Positions 1-10,300 of a stretch of 64,000 nt of DNA are shown here, piece after piece. The position numbers and the translations under genes were made by a program. Position 1 is the stretch's first letter; the number at the start of each line of letters is the position of its first letter. This DNA is from Bacillus sp. AFS088145 (GTDB lineage: Bacteria > Bacillota > Bacilli > Bacillales > Bacillaceae_G): NCBI RefSeq assembly GCF_002564465.1, contig NZ_NUUX01000001.1:69621-133620 (forward strand), in the 5' to 3' direction. The notes beneath the pieces are model-generated. The model saw only the letters and a program-made list of their open reading frames with translations. It was not told the DNA's origin and ran no database searches.

Positions 1-2339
1 TATCCCTCATAATTACCTTTCTCTGCTGATTTTGGTATAAAAATGGAAGCTTTTGTATTTTTTTGAGAATTTGCAGCTAGTTTAATAGTTGGCTCAATCG
101 TAACCTTTACGCCATTTTTCTCAGCATCTTTAGCTCCTCTTAGACCTGTTTGAAATTTAACTGCTGCATCAAATGTTTTTGGTTCATCACCTGAATTTTT
201 AACTACAATTTTACGTTCTTCATTAACATCTGCACTTAGATCGACTGAACCGAAACTAAGTGCACCTGTTTCATCTTTAATCGTTTTTTCTTTTCCATTT
301 TTTATCATTGGAGTTTGATTTTGAACTTTAATTTCAATTGAAGAATGCACCGCTTTATAAGGGTCAACTCTACCTGATCCAGCCTCATATACGCTATAAT
401 CCTTACTTAAAGGATCAGCTGTATTCATAAGAATTGTCTTGACATCGCTTGGTTGTAAGTTTGGTTTTGCTTGAAGTAAAAGTGCAGCCATCCCCGCAAC
501 ATTAGGTGTTGCCATAGACGTACCTGATAGACGTTCATATGCATATTTATAATCGTTTGGCGTATTTTTATTAATGATATAAGCTGGCACAGTTGAGAAT
601 ACCCCAACACCTGGTGCTGTAATTTCAGGCTTAATGTCGTATGTAACACGAGCTGGTCCACGTGAACTGAAATCTGCTAATTCATCTGCTTTTGTTTGAA
701 TTTCATTTAGTTCATTAAATGTAAAAGTACTTGCCGCATTAACTTTTGATTTCAATGCTAACCCTTGGGCATTTGTTAATGTGAATGTTGGAATATAATC
801 TAAACCTTCACCTAAGTAGGAAGGTATTAGCCCTTCATCTGGATTATTATTGAAAAGTAGAGCAGCTGTTGCGCCATTTTGTTTAGCAAACTTTACTTTA
901 TCGCTCAAAGCTATATTATTCCCGCGACTTATTAATACAACTTTCCCTTTTACATCTTTGTTTTTATTATCAGCCGATGCGCCATAACCAACATCTATGA
1001 TTGAATACGTTTGACCATTTAATTGCTCCGGATGATCAGTATATCCTTTAGCCATTTCTTGTAAGTTAGCAGAAATTGTTTCAGTACCTGTTTGAAGTGT
1101 ACTCTTATATGTATGTAAATTATTTGGTTCATTACTTGCGCCAACAGTCAGTGCAAGAGCTGCCGTACCAGGAGAGCCTAAAGTGTACATATCATTTCCG
1201 CTGTTACCAGCAGCAATTACTGCTGTAACTCCGCTAAGGACAGCTTGATTGATTGCGATACTTGTAGAATATAAAGGATTATTAATTCCTGCACCTAAGG
1301 ATAGATTAATAACGTCCATTCCATCTGCTACAGCTTTATCGATCCCAGCCAAAACGTTAGCTTCTGTTCCTCCACCATAAGGTCCTAATACACGATAAGC
1401 ATATAAATCTACATCAGGAGCGATACCTTCCATCTTGATGTCACCATCATTTTTTCCTTGTCCTGCGATAATTCCTGCTACATGCGTTCCATGTTCAGTA
1501 TAATATGGAGCACCTGTTGCCCAGAAAAATTCTGCCCATCCAGATTTTTTCCAATCTTCATATGTTGCTTCCATCGGATCGTTATCATTATTAACAAAAT
1601 CATATCCACCTTTATATACATCCTTTAAATCTGGATGATTATAGTCGATACCAGTGTCAATAACTCCAACTTTAATACCTTTTCCAGTAATACCTTCTTG
1701 GTGAAGTTTATCTACCCCTAGAAATGAAAGAGCAGATTTATTGCTAGATCCTCCAGTTTGCATTTCTTCTTGCGTATTAGCGATTTCTGCATGTACTTCT
1801 TCATTACTCCAAACTGTTTTAACAGCTTTCGATTTTAATAGCTTTTTAATTTGATTTGCTGGTAAACTCATTGAAACACCATTAAATGCATATTTAAATG
1901 AACGTTTAACTTTATAATTTACATTTTTACTATTTTCATTTGTTAATACTTGTCCTAAGTCATTCGCAAAAGTTGAATGATCTTGATCAACTAGATTTGA
2001 CGCTTCGTTCATTGTTAATGACTGGCCTTTTAAGCTTGATTCAACATGTGCTATTTTTGCGGGTTTATTTTTAAATTCTACGATTACATCTGTTTGGTTT
2101 GAAGATTTTAAATCAATATCAGGATTTACTTGTATTCCTATTTCATTACTCGTTGAAAGCTGATGAAGTGCTGATCTTTGAGCTGGTGATAAATTAGCTA
2201 GCATTTCATCTACTTTCGAATAAGTTGCAGCTTTTGTTGAGATTGTTACATGACTTAAAGAGCCAAGAATAAAGCTGGACGATAACGCTAACACTGAAAA
2301 GCTTTTGACAATCTTGCTTCTAGAAATATTTTTTCTCAT
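1..2339 (-). CDS. Vpr-like secreted subtilisin-family serine protease (3' end outside the window)
   Basis: Secreted S8 peptidase; at least 779 residues are visible and the end lies beyond position 1. The start at 2339 follows a strong GGAGGT site. In order: a signal peptide (about 1-33, basic start, hydrophobic core), an I9-type inhibitor propeptide (about 75-165), the subtilase core with Asp228 in VIDTGID, His283 in HGTHVAG and Ser608 in SGTSMATP, a PA insert (about 400-510) between the His and Ser, then a beta-rich Fn3-like tail. This domain order is that of Bacillus Vpr/minor extracellular protease. It probably degrades extracellular protein after propeptide removal. All three catalytic residues are in one frame, so the gene looks intact as far as seen. 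Substrate is not predictable. Confidence 0.93.
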   Translation of the reverse strand, partial: MRKNISRSKIVKSFSVLALSSSFILGSLSHVTISTKAATYSKVDEMLANLSPAQRSALHQLSTSNEIGIQVNPDIDLKSSNQTDVIVEFKNKPAKIAHVESSLKGQSLTMNEASNLVDQDHSTFANDLGQVLTNENSKNVNYKVKRSFKYAFNGVSMSLPANQIKKLLKSKAVKTVWSNEEVHAEIANTQEEMQTGGSSNKSALSFLGVDKLHQEGITGKGIKVGVIDTGIDYNHPDLKDVYKGGYDFVNNDNDPMEATYEDWKKSGWAEFFWATGAPYYTEHGTHVAGIIAGQGKNDGDIKMEGIAPDVDLYAYRVLGPYGGGTEANVLAGIDKAVADGMDVINLSLGAGINNPLYSTSIAINQAVLSGVTAVIAAGNSGNDMYTLGSPGTAALALTVGASNEPNNLHTYKSTLQTGTETISANLQEMAKGYTDHPEQLNGQTYSIIDVGYGASADNKNKDVKGKVVLISRGNNIALSDKVKFAKQNGATAALLFNNNPDEGLIPSYLGEGLDYIPTFTLTNAQGLALKSKVNAASTFTFNELNEIQTKADELADFSSRGPARVTYDIKPEITAPGVGVFSTVPAYIINKNTPNDYKYAYERLSGTSMATPNVAGMAALLLQAKPNLQPSDVKTILMNTADPLSKDYSVYEAGSGRVDPYKAVHSSIEIKVQNQTPMIKNGKEKTIKDETGALSFGSVDLSADVNEERKIVVKNSGDEPKTFDAAVKFQTGLRGAKDAEKNGVKVTIEPTIKLAANSQKNTKASIFIPKSAEKGNYEG

Positions 2340-2530
2340 TTTCTACCTCCTATTTTGTAAAACAAAAGTCAATTTAATTATTAACTATTCCAAATATTCA
2401 ATCAATTTGGTTATTTATGTCCTATTAAATCAACCGTTTAAATGATTTTCGACGTTTTCCATCAAGAAATTCAAGTAAAGTTGATTAACACCATTCCTTT
2501 TATCTGGGTTATCCAATACCACAGTCAAAT
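2340..2530. other. Intergenic, protease upstream region
   Basis: AT-rich stretch holding the protease ribosome binding site at its left edge. I see no gene and no convincing operator. Confidence 0.5.
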
Positions 2531-2552
2531 CTAAGCTCACTGAAATTTTAAA

Positions 2553-3150
2553 AAGAGATTTCAAAAATTAAGAAATCTTTGTGAACTAGAAAATTATTTG
2601 ATCCCATTTCAGTTAGCTATTTTTACTGGAATGCGAAGTGGTGAAATTTTAGCTCTAAGATAGCGCAATGTTAACCTTGTAAAAGGTGCAATTTAATTTG
2701 AAGAAAGCCTTGTACGATCGAAAAATATGGGGGTTTCATGTAAAAGAACTCAAAACAGATCATTCACTACGTGAAATCTTTATACCAGAAAGTGTAATTA
2801 CTTCATTAAAAAAGCATAAATCCTTTCTGTATCAAATGAAGTCAAATATAAAAAGCTTTAAAGATCTTGATTTAGTTGTTTGTGCAAAGAATGGAAATTA
2901 TCTAGAGCCAAGAAATTTAATTCGAAAATTTAAACAGCTAATTCGAAAAGCTAATTTGCCTGTTATTCCGTTTCATAATTTGCGCCACACTCATGCCACA
3001 ATATTAATGAGAATGGGCGAAAATCCTAAAATTGCAAGTGAAAGATTGGGACATTCAAGGGTTGAAACAACACTTGGTATTTACTCTCATTCAAATGAAG
3101 AAATGCAGAAAAAAACTGCTAATCGTTTTGATGAGAAATTTTCAGATTAA
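2553..3150 (+). pseudogene. Decayed phage/island-type tyrosine integrase
   Basis: C-terminal half of a site-specific integrase, broken. In one frame from about 2553 one reads LIPFQLAIFTGMRSGEILALR, then a TAG at 2661 where a Trp is usual, and a TAA at 2694. The reading then moves to another frame (about 2725) and continues as KELKTDHSLREIFIPESV to the end at 3150. The catalytic Arg (TGMR), the HNLRHTH box, LGHS and the Tyr of GIYSHS are all recognisable, so the family call is firm. Two stops, a frameshift and the missing N-terminal half make it inactive. It ends 79 bases from a partial tRNA, the usual place for an island integrase beside its attachment site. Confidence 0.85.
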
Positions 3151-3181
3151 TATGCAATGGAAATAATTGTAAACAAAGAAA

Positions 3182-3223
3182 AAGCCCAAACCCTAGATAC
3201 ACTTAGGTTTGAGCTTGTTTTTT
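3182..3223 (+). terminator. Terminator after the integrase remnant
   Basis: AAGCCCAAACC pairs with GGTTTGAGCTT (one mismatch), followed by a T run. Confidence 0.75.
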
Positions 3224-3228
3224 TCATA

Positions 3229-3275
3229 TGATCCCAACTGGACTTGAACCAGCGACCCCTACCCTGTCAAGGTAG
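3229..3275 (-). tRNA. 3' fragment of tRNA-Val(GAC), probable att-site remnant
   Basis: On the minus strand a perfect anticodon arm (CTACC, loop TTGACAG, GGTAG; anticodon GAC), a T arm and an acceptor 3' strand ending TGGGATCA are present. The acceptor 5' strand and D arm are absent: beyond the anticodon stem the sequence is unrelated. It cannot be a working tRNA. A 3' half-tRNA beside an integrase remnant is the usual form of an attL/attR copy left by an integrated island. Confidence 0.8.
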
Positions 3276-3352
3276 ATTACGGTTCCCTAACAAACCGTTT
3301 ATTTGACAAAAAATATATGTAAAAAGATTTTATTAACAAAACCAGCCGCTAT

Positions 3353-4129
3353 CTAAAAATCAAGATGAATAAATTCTCCACGGTCATAGTAATGTTCTAT
3401 AATACTATCAATTAATTTTTTTGAAGTTTGTTCTAACAAAGGTATTAACTCTGAAGTAGCGTTAATTGCTTCTATAGTAGTATCTTCACCTCCATGAACA
3501 ATTTCATTTCTTTTATCATACATTTCATCTATCCATTTTTCAGGCAAACCCCAGACAACAATATCACCAAAATAATCAATAAAACATTGATATATTTTGT
3601 TTTTTATACCATTAGCAGTTCTTCGAGTTTCAGTATGATATTGTTTTCCTAAAATCTCTATTACATTCCAAAATGCTAAAAATTTATCAAAAGTGTTTTG
3701 TGATATTTTTCCTTTTGAGTACCATCCTATTGCTCTCAATAGTTTTGGTTGTTCAATCTCAAATTTTCTAGCCATTAAAAATGCTGTTATAATATCGGAT
3801 TTACTTAATTTTCTTCGAAGCCTAAAACTCACATGATTATTATTAAATGCCCCTTCATGTTTTTTTAACTGAATAGGTATATCGTTTTCTAATGAAAGAA
3901 CATCTCGCATTCTTCCAAAATAAACATATGCAACAGTTTCAGCAATGTTGATGTTATCTGCATATGCAGTTATTGTTGCTCTTATTCCATTAGGACTTTT
4001 CCTTAGACTAATGTCACTATAAAATTGGTGTTGATCAAAGCCCTTTTCTTGGCGGAAATTAATATTATCAATAATAGAAATTGGGCCAACTACGTCAAAG
4101 TCAACTTCCCATAATTTACGATTTCTCAT
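3353..4129 (-). CDS. Apea-like HEPN domain protein
   Basis: 258-aa soluble protein of no assigned function. The start at 4129 is chosen because GAGGAG lies 7 bases before it; an in-frame ATG at 4144 would put the site inside the gene. The C-terminal half has helices with FLAFWNVIEILG and, at about residues 207-212, RNEIVH, the R-x4-H motif of HEPN domains. This arrangement matches Apea-like HEPN proteins, many of which are RNases in antiphage or toxin systems. The N-terminal 130 residues are beta-rich and unrecognised. It sits between an island scar and a large recombinase element, beside an OLD-like ATPase remnant, so it may be defence cargo. RNase activity is inferred only. Confidence 0.6.
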   Translation of the reverse strand: MRNRKLWEVDFDVVGPISIIDNINFRQEKGFDQHQFYSDISLRKSPNGIRATITAYADNINIAETVAYVYFGRMRDVLSLENDIPIQLKKHEGAFNNNHVSFRLRRKLSKSDIITAFLMARKFEIEQPKLLRAIGWYSKGKISQNTFDKFLAFWNVIEILGKQYHTETRRTANGIKNKIYQCFIDYFGDIVVWGLPEKWIDEMYDKRNEIVHGGEDTTIEAINATSELIPLLEQTSKKLIDSIIEHYYDRGEFIHLDF

Positions 4130-4496
4130 TATATTACTCCTCATATTTTATGATTATCTGATTCATTATTAATTGGAGAAATGTATTGCTCTTCTTATTC
4201 ACATTACATTTTCACTACACTTCTTATTTACAGTAATCTAGCAATATCTCGAAATGATATTGGTAAATTACACTTTGGAAATTCCAAATAAGATCTCACA
4301 GAATTAAATAATATTTCAGTTATTTAATTTCTAAATCTAAGATACTTTTTATCTAATCGCATTCTGCACTAATTAAAGTTTCTTTTGGTACTTGCCCTGG
4401 CAAAGTAGTTTATTATTCTATGAATTATCGATGTCCTCATACTCATTTAATACTTTCTAATTTGTACTTGCCAGAGAACCAAACTCAGCTTCTGTG

Positions 4497-4724
4497 TTAT
4501 AAAAATCTAAAATATAAATTTTTCGCTTCATTGTTTATGTCATCCCACGTTAGTTTTTTACTTACTGTTCCCACTTCATCACTTAGTAATGCCAGGGTAA
4601 TTGCCCTTAAAATATTACTCTTTCCACTATTATTTTCACCTACCAAAACAACTAGTTTACCTAATTTAATATTAACTTTCTTAATATTTCTGTAACCTTT
4701 AATACTTAAATTTGAAATATACAA
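4497..4724 (-). pseudogene. Truncated OLD-family/RecF-like ATPase (N-terminus only)
   Basis: 75 codons remain. The protein begins MYISNLSIKGYRNIKK and has the Walker A motif GENNSGKS at about residues 30-37, typical of AAA_15/OLD-type ATPases, which are normally 400-700 aa with a C-terminal TOPRIM or other effector. Reading stops at 4497, and no frame further left restores a recognisable ATPase, so the gene was cut by a deletion or recombination. Members often act in antiphage defence together with an effector. The HEPN gene lies 368 bases downstream in the same direction, but a functional link is not shown. Confidence 0.7.
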
Positions 4725-5382
4725 TATGAATCACTTCCTTTTTTAATTTAACTTTATAAATAAAAGTTGATTTTGATTAATCCCTTCATAATATTAGCAT
4801 AATTAGGAAAGTTAATTATCAAATAATGTAAATAAATACCGAAATATGGAAGCGAATTTTCAAACTAATAAAATTGATAAACGTTGATTTTATATCATAT
4901 ATATTTTAATTTCCGTTTTCGAAAAGTTTACGACAAAATGCGATAAATTTTGACACATAGAAATTTTTGTAATAAAAGATTTTTCAGTATTGTATTTTTC
5001 CTAATTCATCAAAATGATTCCAAATCTATCTACTTTTTGTTACCTATTTATTTTTTTCGATATATTTTTTCATTCTCTTATATATTTTTAACTTAATAGT
5101 TTTTTTAAAATAAAAATATATTAAACCTAAATGTTATTCAACAAAAGGAAACGGTGTCGTATTCGCATTCGAAATAAGTTTGAAATCCTCAATAAATTTT
5201 GTTTATATAATGTTAAGTAATTTATACTAATCTTATTTTCAAAAATTAACCCTTTGTTTTTTTACAAATTAAGGATGTTATTTTCTGAATCTAGTTACTT
5301 AGCATTTTATTGAGATATTCCTAACGATAAAACTAGCAGTTTTTTATGAATTAATTCTAAGTAAAGGGGAAAACAACACATT
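4725..5382. other. Left non-coding region of the recombinase element
   Basis: About 660 AT-rich bases with no gene. It contains GGAAGCGAATTTT at 4848-4860 and TCGTATTCGC at 5157-5166. The second is the exact reverse complement of 10 bases at 14185-14194 on the far side of the operon, so this stretch probably holds the left end or recombinase binding sites. The element's left boundary is not resolved. Confidence 0.45.
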
Positions 5383-7281
5383 ATGAAAAATATTGATTAT
5401 AGGGAGAAAGAAAACCGAAGAATCAATGGAATGTACACTGTCTTTAACGGACATGATTTGGATAAAACATACGAAAGTGACCCTAAGGCAGTTTCTGTTG
5501 TTTTTAGTCCAGAAGGTTATCTGGTAGAACCGGCGTTTGATTATTTAAAAAGCCTATTTGATAATGCCCATTCAAAACAAAATCTTAAAAATTATGCTCA
5601 TGCAATTTGCCATTGGTATAACTTTTTGAGAGTACAAAGAATGTCTGGGAAGGAACCAATTACAAAATCCATTTTAGGGGACTACATATTTTACCTCTCG
5701 GTGATTCCAAAGAATCTACGAAATAGAATTACAATAGATCCAAATGATTTAGAGTACCTCCCAGTTCACCCTTATATAATGGGCATTGAGGATTTAGGTA
5801 CAGTAAAGAAAATATACAATGAGTGGTATGGTTCGCCTAATACAAAAATGTTAGCAGATGAAGAGAAAAAAGTGCTACCTCTACATATATCCGAGAGTTT
5901 TAATGCTGAACTTGATGAAGAAGCATGGAGACACCCTTATAAGTATATCCACCACAATTTACAGCTCTCGCTTGATTATTTAGATTGGTTAGGTAAATCC
6001 CCAAAATGGAGTCATCACTTCAAATCTATTACACGAGATGTCGTAATGCGTGAAAAATTTTATAACAAAAAATCCAAAAAAGATTTCTATTTGTGGATTG
6101 GTCACCCTAATATTACAAGAATCACTAGATTAAAAGAATTACAACCACGGATGTCTAGAGAGAGAATTTTTTATGAAAGTGAATTACGCTCATTTTTTCA
6201 GAACTCGAAAGTTCTAAGGAAAAATCACCTTCGTTACTTTATGTTTATACTTCTCCTATTAACTGGAATGAGAATTTCTGAATGTCTTAATCTTCTAGGA
6301 AAAAATGTTCGTGTTTCTATCCATAACATTTCAGGAGTTGACTTTCCTTTTTCACAACATACAGTGGTTCATTGGGAGGATCTGTTTAAGTTTGAAAGAG
6401 ACGAATTAGACAAAAAGGACATATATCTGGATCGGAACTTGAACTTTTTTGTAAAAGTAAAAAAAAGATTAGCTTACGAAGAAAGTAGAAGAGAAAACAA
6501 AAAGGCTGAAGAACGTCATATAAAACTTCGTGATGTATATAATCTTCCAGAATTACTAGATTTAGATTGTGAATCAATTTTTGTTAGACCAATCGACTTT
6601 TTCAAAATGTTCCAGGGTGAAATCATACAAAATACTGAATTATTAAAAGATCCATTTAAAATTGTTGATGAAACGATTTGTTACTATATGAACTGTACAA
6701 AGCAAGGTATTAAGATGTCAGATATTAATTTTTCAATGGAACACAGATTGAAACTTAAAAAAATCAGATCATTAATAGATAATTCATGGTTTGGGAAACT
6801 ACTCCGAAATTATTTTATAGAAAGACACTTATTATTGGAGGAAAAGAAACCCATTGCTTTAAGACAACACTATCTTTTTATTAACCCAGAATCAGAAAAT
6901 GCAAGTCCATTCATATCCCAAATTCCACTAAAATGGCTCAATGAAATTTGCAAAAACCAGGATATTAAGAGAAATACCTACGAACATTATAACAAAGCTC
7001 ATGGACATAAGATAAAAAATGATCTTTCTCTCCATTCATTTCGCCATACTTATATATCAGCAAGGATTGGAAAAGAGGTAAAAGAAGGCACATATAACCC
7101 TGCTAATTTAAAAAGAGAAGTTGGTCATGTACAGAACTCCCAAGTTACAGAAACTGTTTATTATTGGGCGGACAATGTTTCAAAAAAGGAAGCAAGCACA
7201 GCATTTTACCGTTATTTAGAAAAAAATATAAAAAATATAAAATTTAACGAAGATTATGATTCAAACTTAGCCAATAATTAG
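5383..7281 (+). CDS. Tyrosine recombinase 1 of the element (632 aa)
   Basis: Site-specific DNA recombinase, first gene of the four-gene operon. ATG at 5383 follows AAGGGGA. The N-terminal 270 residues include a SAM-like DNA-binding region (about 45-110). The C-terminal catalytic domain shows Arg297 in LLLTGMRISE, the box HSFRH (His551, Arg554), His582 in VGHVQ and candidate nucleophiles Tyr593/Tyr594 in VYYW. The set is complete, so it could be active. The catalytic domain is interrupted by about 180 residues of Lys-rich sequence between the first Arg and the HxxR box, making it much longer than phage integrases. Size is close to Tn554 TnpB, though homology to that protein in particular is not established here. 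The next gene starts 39 bases downstream. Confidence 0.85.
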   Translation: MKNIDYREKENRRINGMYTVFNGHDLDKTYESDPKAVSVVFSPEGYLVEPAFDYLKSLFDNAHSKQNLKNYAHAICHWYNFLRVQRMSGKEPITKSILGDYIFYLSVIPKNLRNRITIDPNDLEYLPVHPYIMGIEDLGTVKKIYNEWYGSPNTKMLADEEKKVLPLHISESFNAELDEEAWRHPYKYIHHNLQLSLDYLDWLGKSPKWSHHFKSITRDVVMREKFYNKKSKKDFYLWIGHPNITRITRLKELQPRMSRERIFYESELRSFFQNSKVLRKNHLRYFMFILLLLTGMRISECLNLLGKNVRVSIHNISGVDFPFSQHTVVHWEDLFKFERDELDKKDIYLDRNLNFFVKVKKRLAYEESRRENKKAEERHIKLRDVYNLPELLDLDCESIFVRPIDFFKMFQGEIIQNTELLKDPFKIVDETICYYMNCTKQGIKMSDINFSMEHRLKLKKIRSLIDNSWFGKLLRNYFIERHLLLEEKKPIALRQHYLFINPESENASPFISQIPLKWLNEICKNQDIKRNTYEHYNKAHGHKIKNDLSLHSFRHTYISARIGKEVKEGTYNPANLKREVGHVQNSQVTETVYYWADNVSKKEASTAFYRYLEKNIKNIKFNEDYDSNLANN

Positions 7282-7320
7282 AACTTAATTTTATCGTAGA
7301 TTAGTGAGGAGGAACTAAAA

Positions 7321-10300
7321 TTGCGTGAAACTATTAGTATAAGAGAAGCTGTAACTAGACTCTTGGAAACTGGAACTATAAAAAAATCCCTAAAAAAGCC
7401 TTATGAAAAGGTAAGAAAACTTCTAGAACAAGGCGTAATACATGGTATTCCCTTTACTAAAAAATTAACACCTTGGCAGGTCTATAAAGATTCCTTAGAA
7501 AATTACATTTTACTTAAGAATTGCCATAATACTGTCAGTATTAAAGAAGCTGCTTCAAGACTTTTGGAAGCGTTAAGGTTAAACAAATCACATAGTGCTA
7601 CTTGCTTTTACATCAGAAAACTACTAATACAAGGAGTTATTAAAGGAATACCTCCTACTTGTAATACTGCACCTTGGCAGGTCTATAAAGATTCCTTAGA
7701 AGAATACATTGAAGTTGAAACAATGAAAGCAGTTGAACATTCTAAAAAACTGGTACCCCCTACACAATGTTGGTTACTAAAAAAGGAGATTACAAGTATT
7801 GATATAGATAATATTCTGCTAAAAATTAACCATATTAGGAAACTTAATGGTTTTGAATATATCAATTCTGAAGGGATTCGAAAGCTCTCCAATTATATTA
7901 ATCAAAACTTAGTTTCACCATTAGACGCTTTATTTGTGACAGATGAAATGGCAAAATATATTGGACGTTTATGTATAAAGACGCCTATTAGTCATAATGG
8001 GCAATTAATACGTATAGTCGGTCTATGCCTTGCTTTAAAATTTCAAATTAAATTGGATTATTCGATTGCCATTAGGATCTTAAAAAACACTTTTGGGCGC
8101 AGACAATCTCTCCAAGCTTCGAACGAAAGTAACATAAAATCTTGTTATGAACTGATGTATTGGGTGACAAAGATTCTATACCATTATGTCACAGATGGTC
8201 CAGATTTTTTGAATGATCTTGATAATGTGGTTATTGTAGAAAAAAATATTTCTGCTGTTAGGAAAGGTTCTGATGTATTTTTATATCTATTCGCTATTCT
8301 GTTAGATAACGGTAAAAACGCTTGGAAAGATGTATCGATTATTACTATAGGTCAATTAAGAAAATATTATTTGACTACTCCAATTATGTTAAAAAGGCAA
8401 AAAGCTCAAATGGACTATCTATACGGCACTAAAACAAATTTATCTTCCATTTTTTTTACTGTTAAATTTAAAGAAAATCAAAAGTATATAGAAGATGAAT
8501 CAAATAAAAAGCATATTCTTTATTCTCCAGAAAAATTTGATGAAATTAGGGAAATGGTTGAAAACTATCGAATCTATTTAAGAATGAAAAAAATTTCAAC
8601 ATCCAAATTCAATAGATTCGCTTCTGTGTTCAATAAAAAGCCTAAATTTATTACAGAAATTAAACAATTAACTGTTGAGAATATACAAGAAAGTTGTCAA
8701 AAATATATTAATCACTGTAAGGTTAATAGAATTGATAAAAGAAGTTGCCGAACTACAATAAGAACATTTCTTTCAGTTTTAGTTGAAATGAAACAAGTCT
8801 TTGGACAGAGAAAAAGTCTAATTGGTATTACCTACGACTTTCCTTTCGATGAAAAGTTATTATTAGATAATAATACCGGAGTTCCTGAACAATTAACTAT
8901 TTATGGACGAATTAAAAAATCTGAATTTACAAAATTTCCAGATTTAAATTCACTTACTGTTTTATCTTCCACTACCGATGATAATGAGTTATCCGAGGGG
9001 CTAACAGAAAGATCAGGTACACTTAAAACAGATATATTGTTAGCTGATAAAATTGTTCGAGCTATATACCAATACAATCCCAAAGCATCTAAAGGTTCTC
9101 ATGAGTACTTTCATGAATATCAATATACGACTATGTTAAGAATCATGGGAGACGCAGGAACCAGAAGCGACGAGGTAATAAATATGCCTTATAACACCCT
9201 TTCCTATCTGAATGAACACGATGTAAACATAGTAATTTTAGGATTGAGCAAGTTAGGCGATAGATTTGGGGTCGTTCCTGTCGGAAAAGAAACTGCTAAA
9301 ATGATTGAAGAATGTTCAAAATTAAGAATGACACTTTTTCCTGACTCAGAAATTTTAATGAAAATGACTGGAGACAAAGGGTATATCGAAGAGAAATACA
9401 TTAGACAATTTATTAGTGTTGATAAAAGAAATGGTGCAATAAGAGGTGTAAATATAAAATCTTTAGTAAAACATTTGGATAAGATTTGCAATGAGGCAGG
9501 AATTACTCGTCCTCCTAAAACGAGATTTCATTTTTTGCGTCACCGTGCAGCTGAATATTTCTTTTTAGGAATGAGTGAATACGAGTTTGAACACGGTGAT
9601 GACGCAAACTACAAAATGGAAGTAATAAAAAGATTACTTCGTCATCAAGATATTAATATGACAAATAAATATGCTTGGAGTTCTCTATTAGACATGTTAG
9701 CTGAAAAAAATATAGTTTTTCTTCGAGATCTGAAGAGTGTAAAGGATTATAACACAAAAAATAATATCGAAGCTTTTGAACAAAAAACGCTTATTGAATC
9801 ACTTGAAAAGAGAATTCAAAAGGACTTAGAAACTGAGATTTCTAAGCCAGGAATACATAGGATTAAATTGCTCCTCGCTTCTCCCCTTACGATGTTGCCA
9901 AATGAAGCATTCAGAGTAATTAACTATACACAAGACGTTAGTAAAATCATAAAATTCATACGTCAAGTTGATGGTGAGAAGAGTGAAGGTACCATTGCAA
10001 TAAGTGGAGCAGCTTTTGGTAGATGCGTTAATCCTACCTGTTGGAGGCACAATGAGAAAATAACATGTATAAGTTGTAATGATCATTTAATTCAAAAAAG
10101 TGATGAACCTAGATTACTAAGGGAGATTGTAAACTGTCACCTTAGAACTCAAGAGATATACCAAAATTATAATGATACTTTTCATAAAGAACAACTTCGG
10201 AGTCTTCAGAGCCGCATTTCTATTTGTATTGATAAGTTGAATACATGGCTTGGTTTAAATGAACTTGAAATTATCCAGAAAGTTCAGAAACATCTGCGCG

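Noticed and set aside
4420-4695. Plus-strand reading over the truncated ATPase
   Set aside because: It is the antisense of the Walker A-containing fragment and has no ribosome site.
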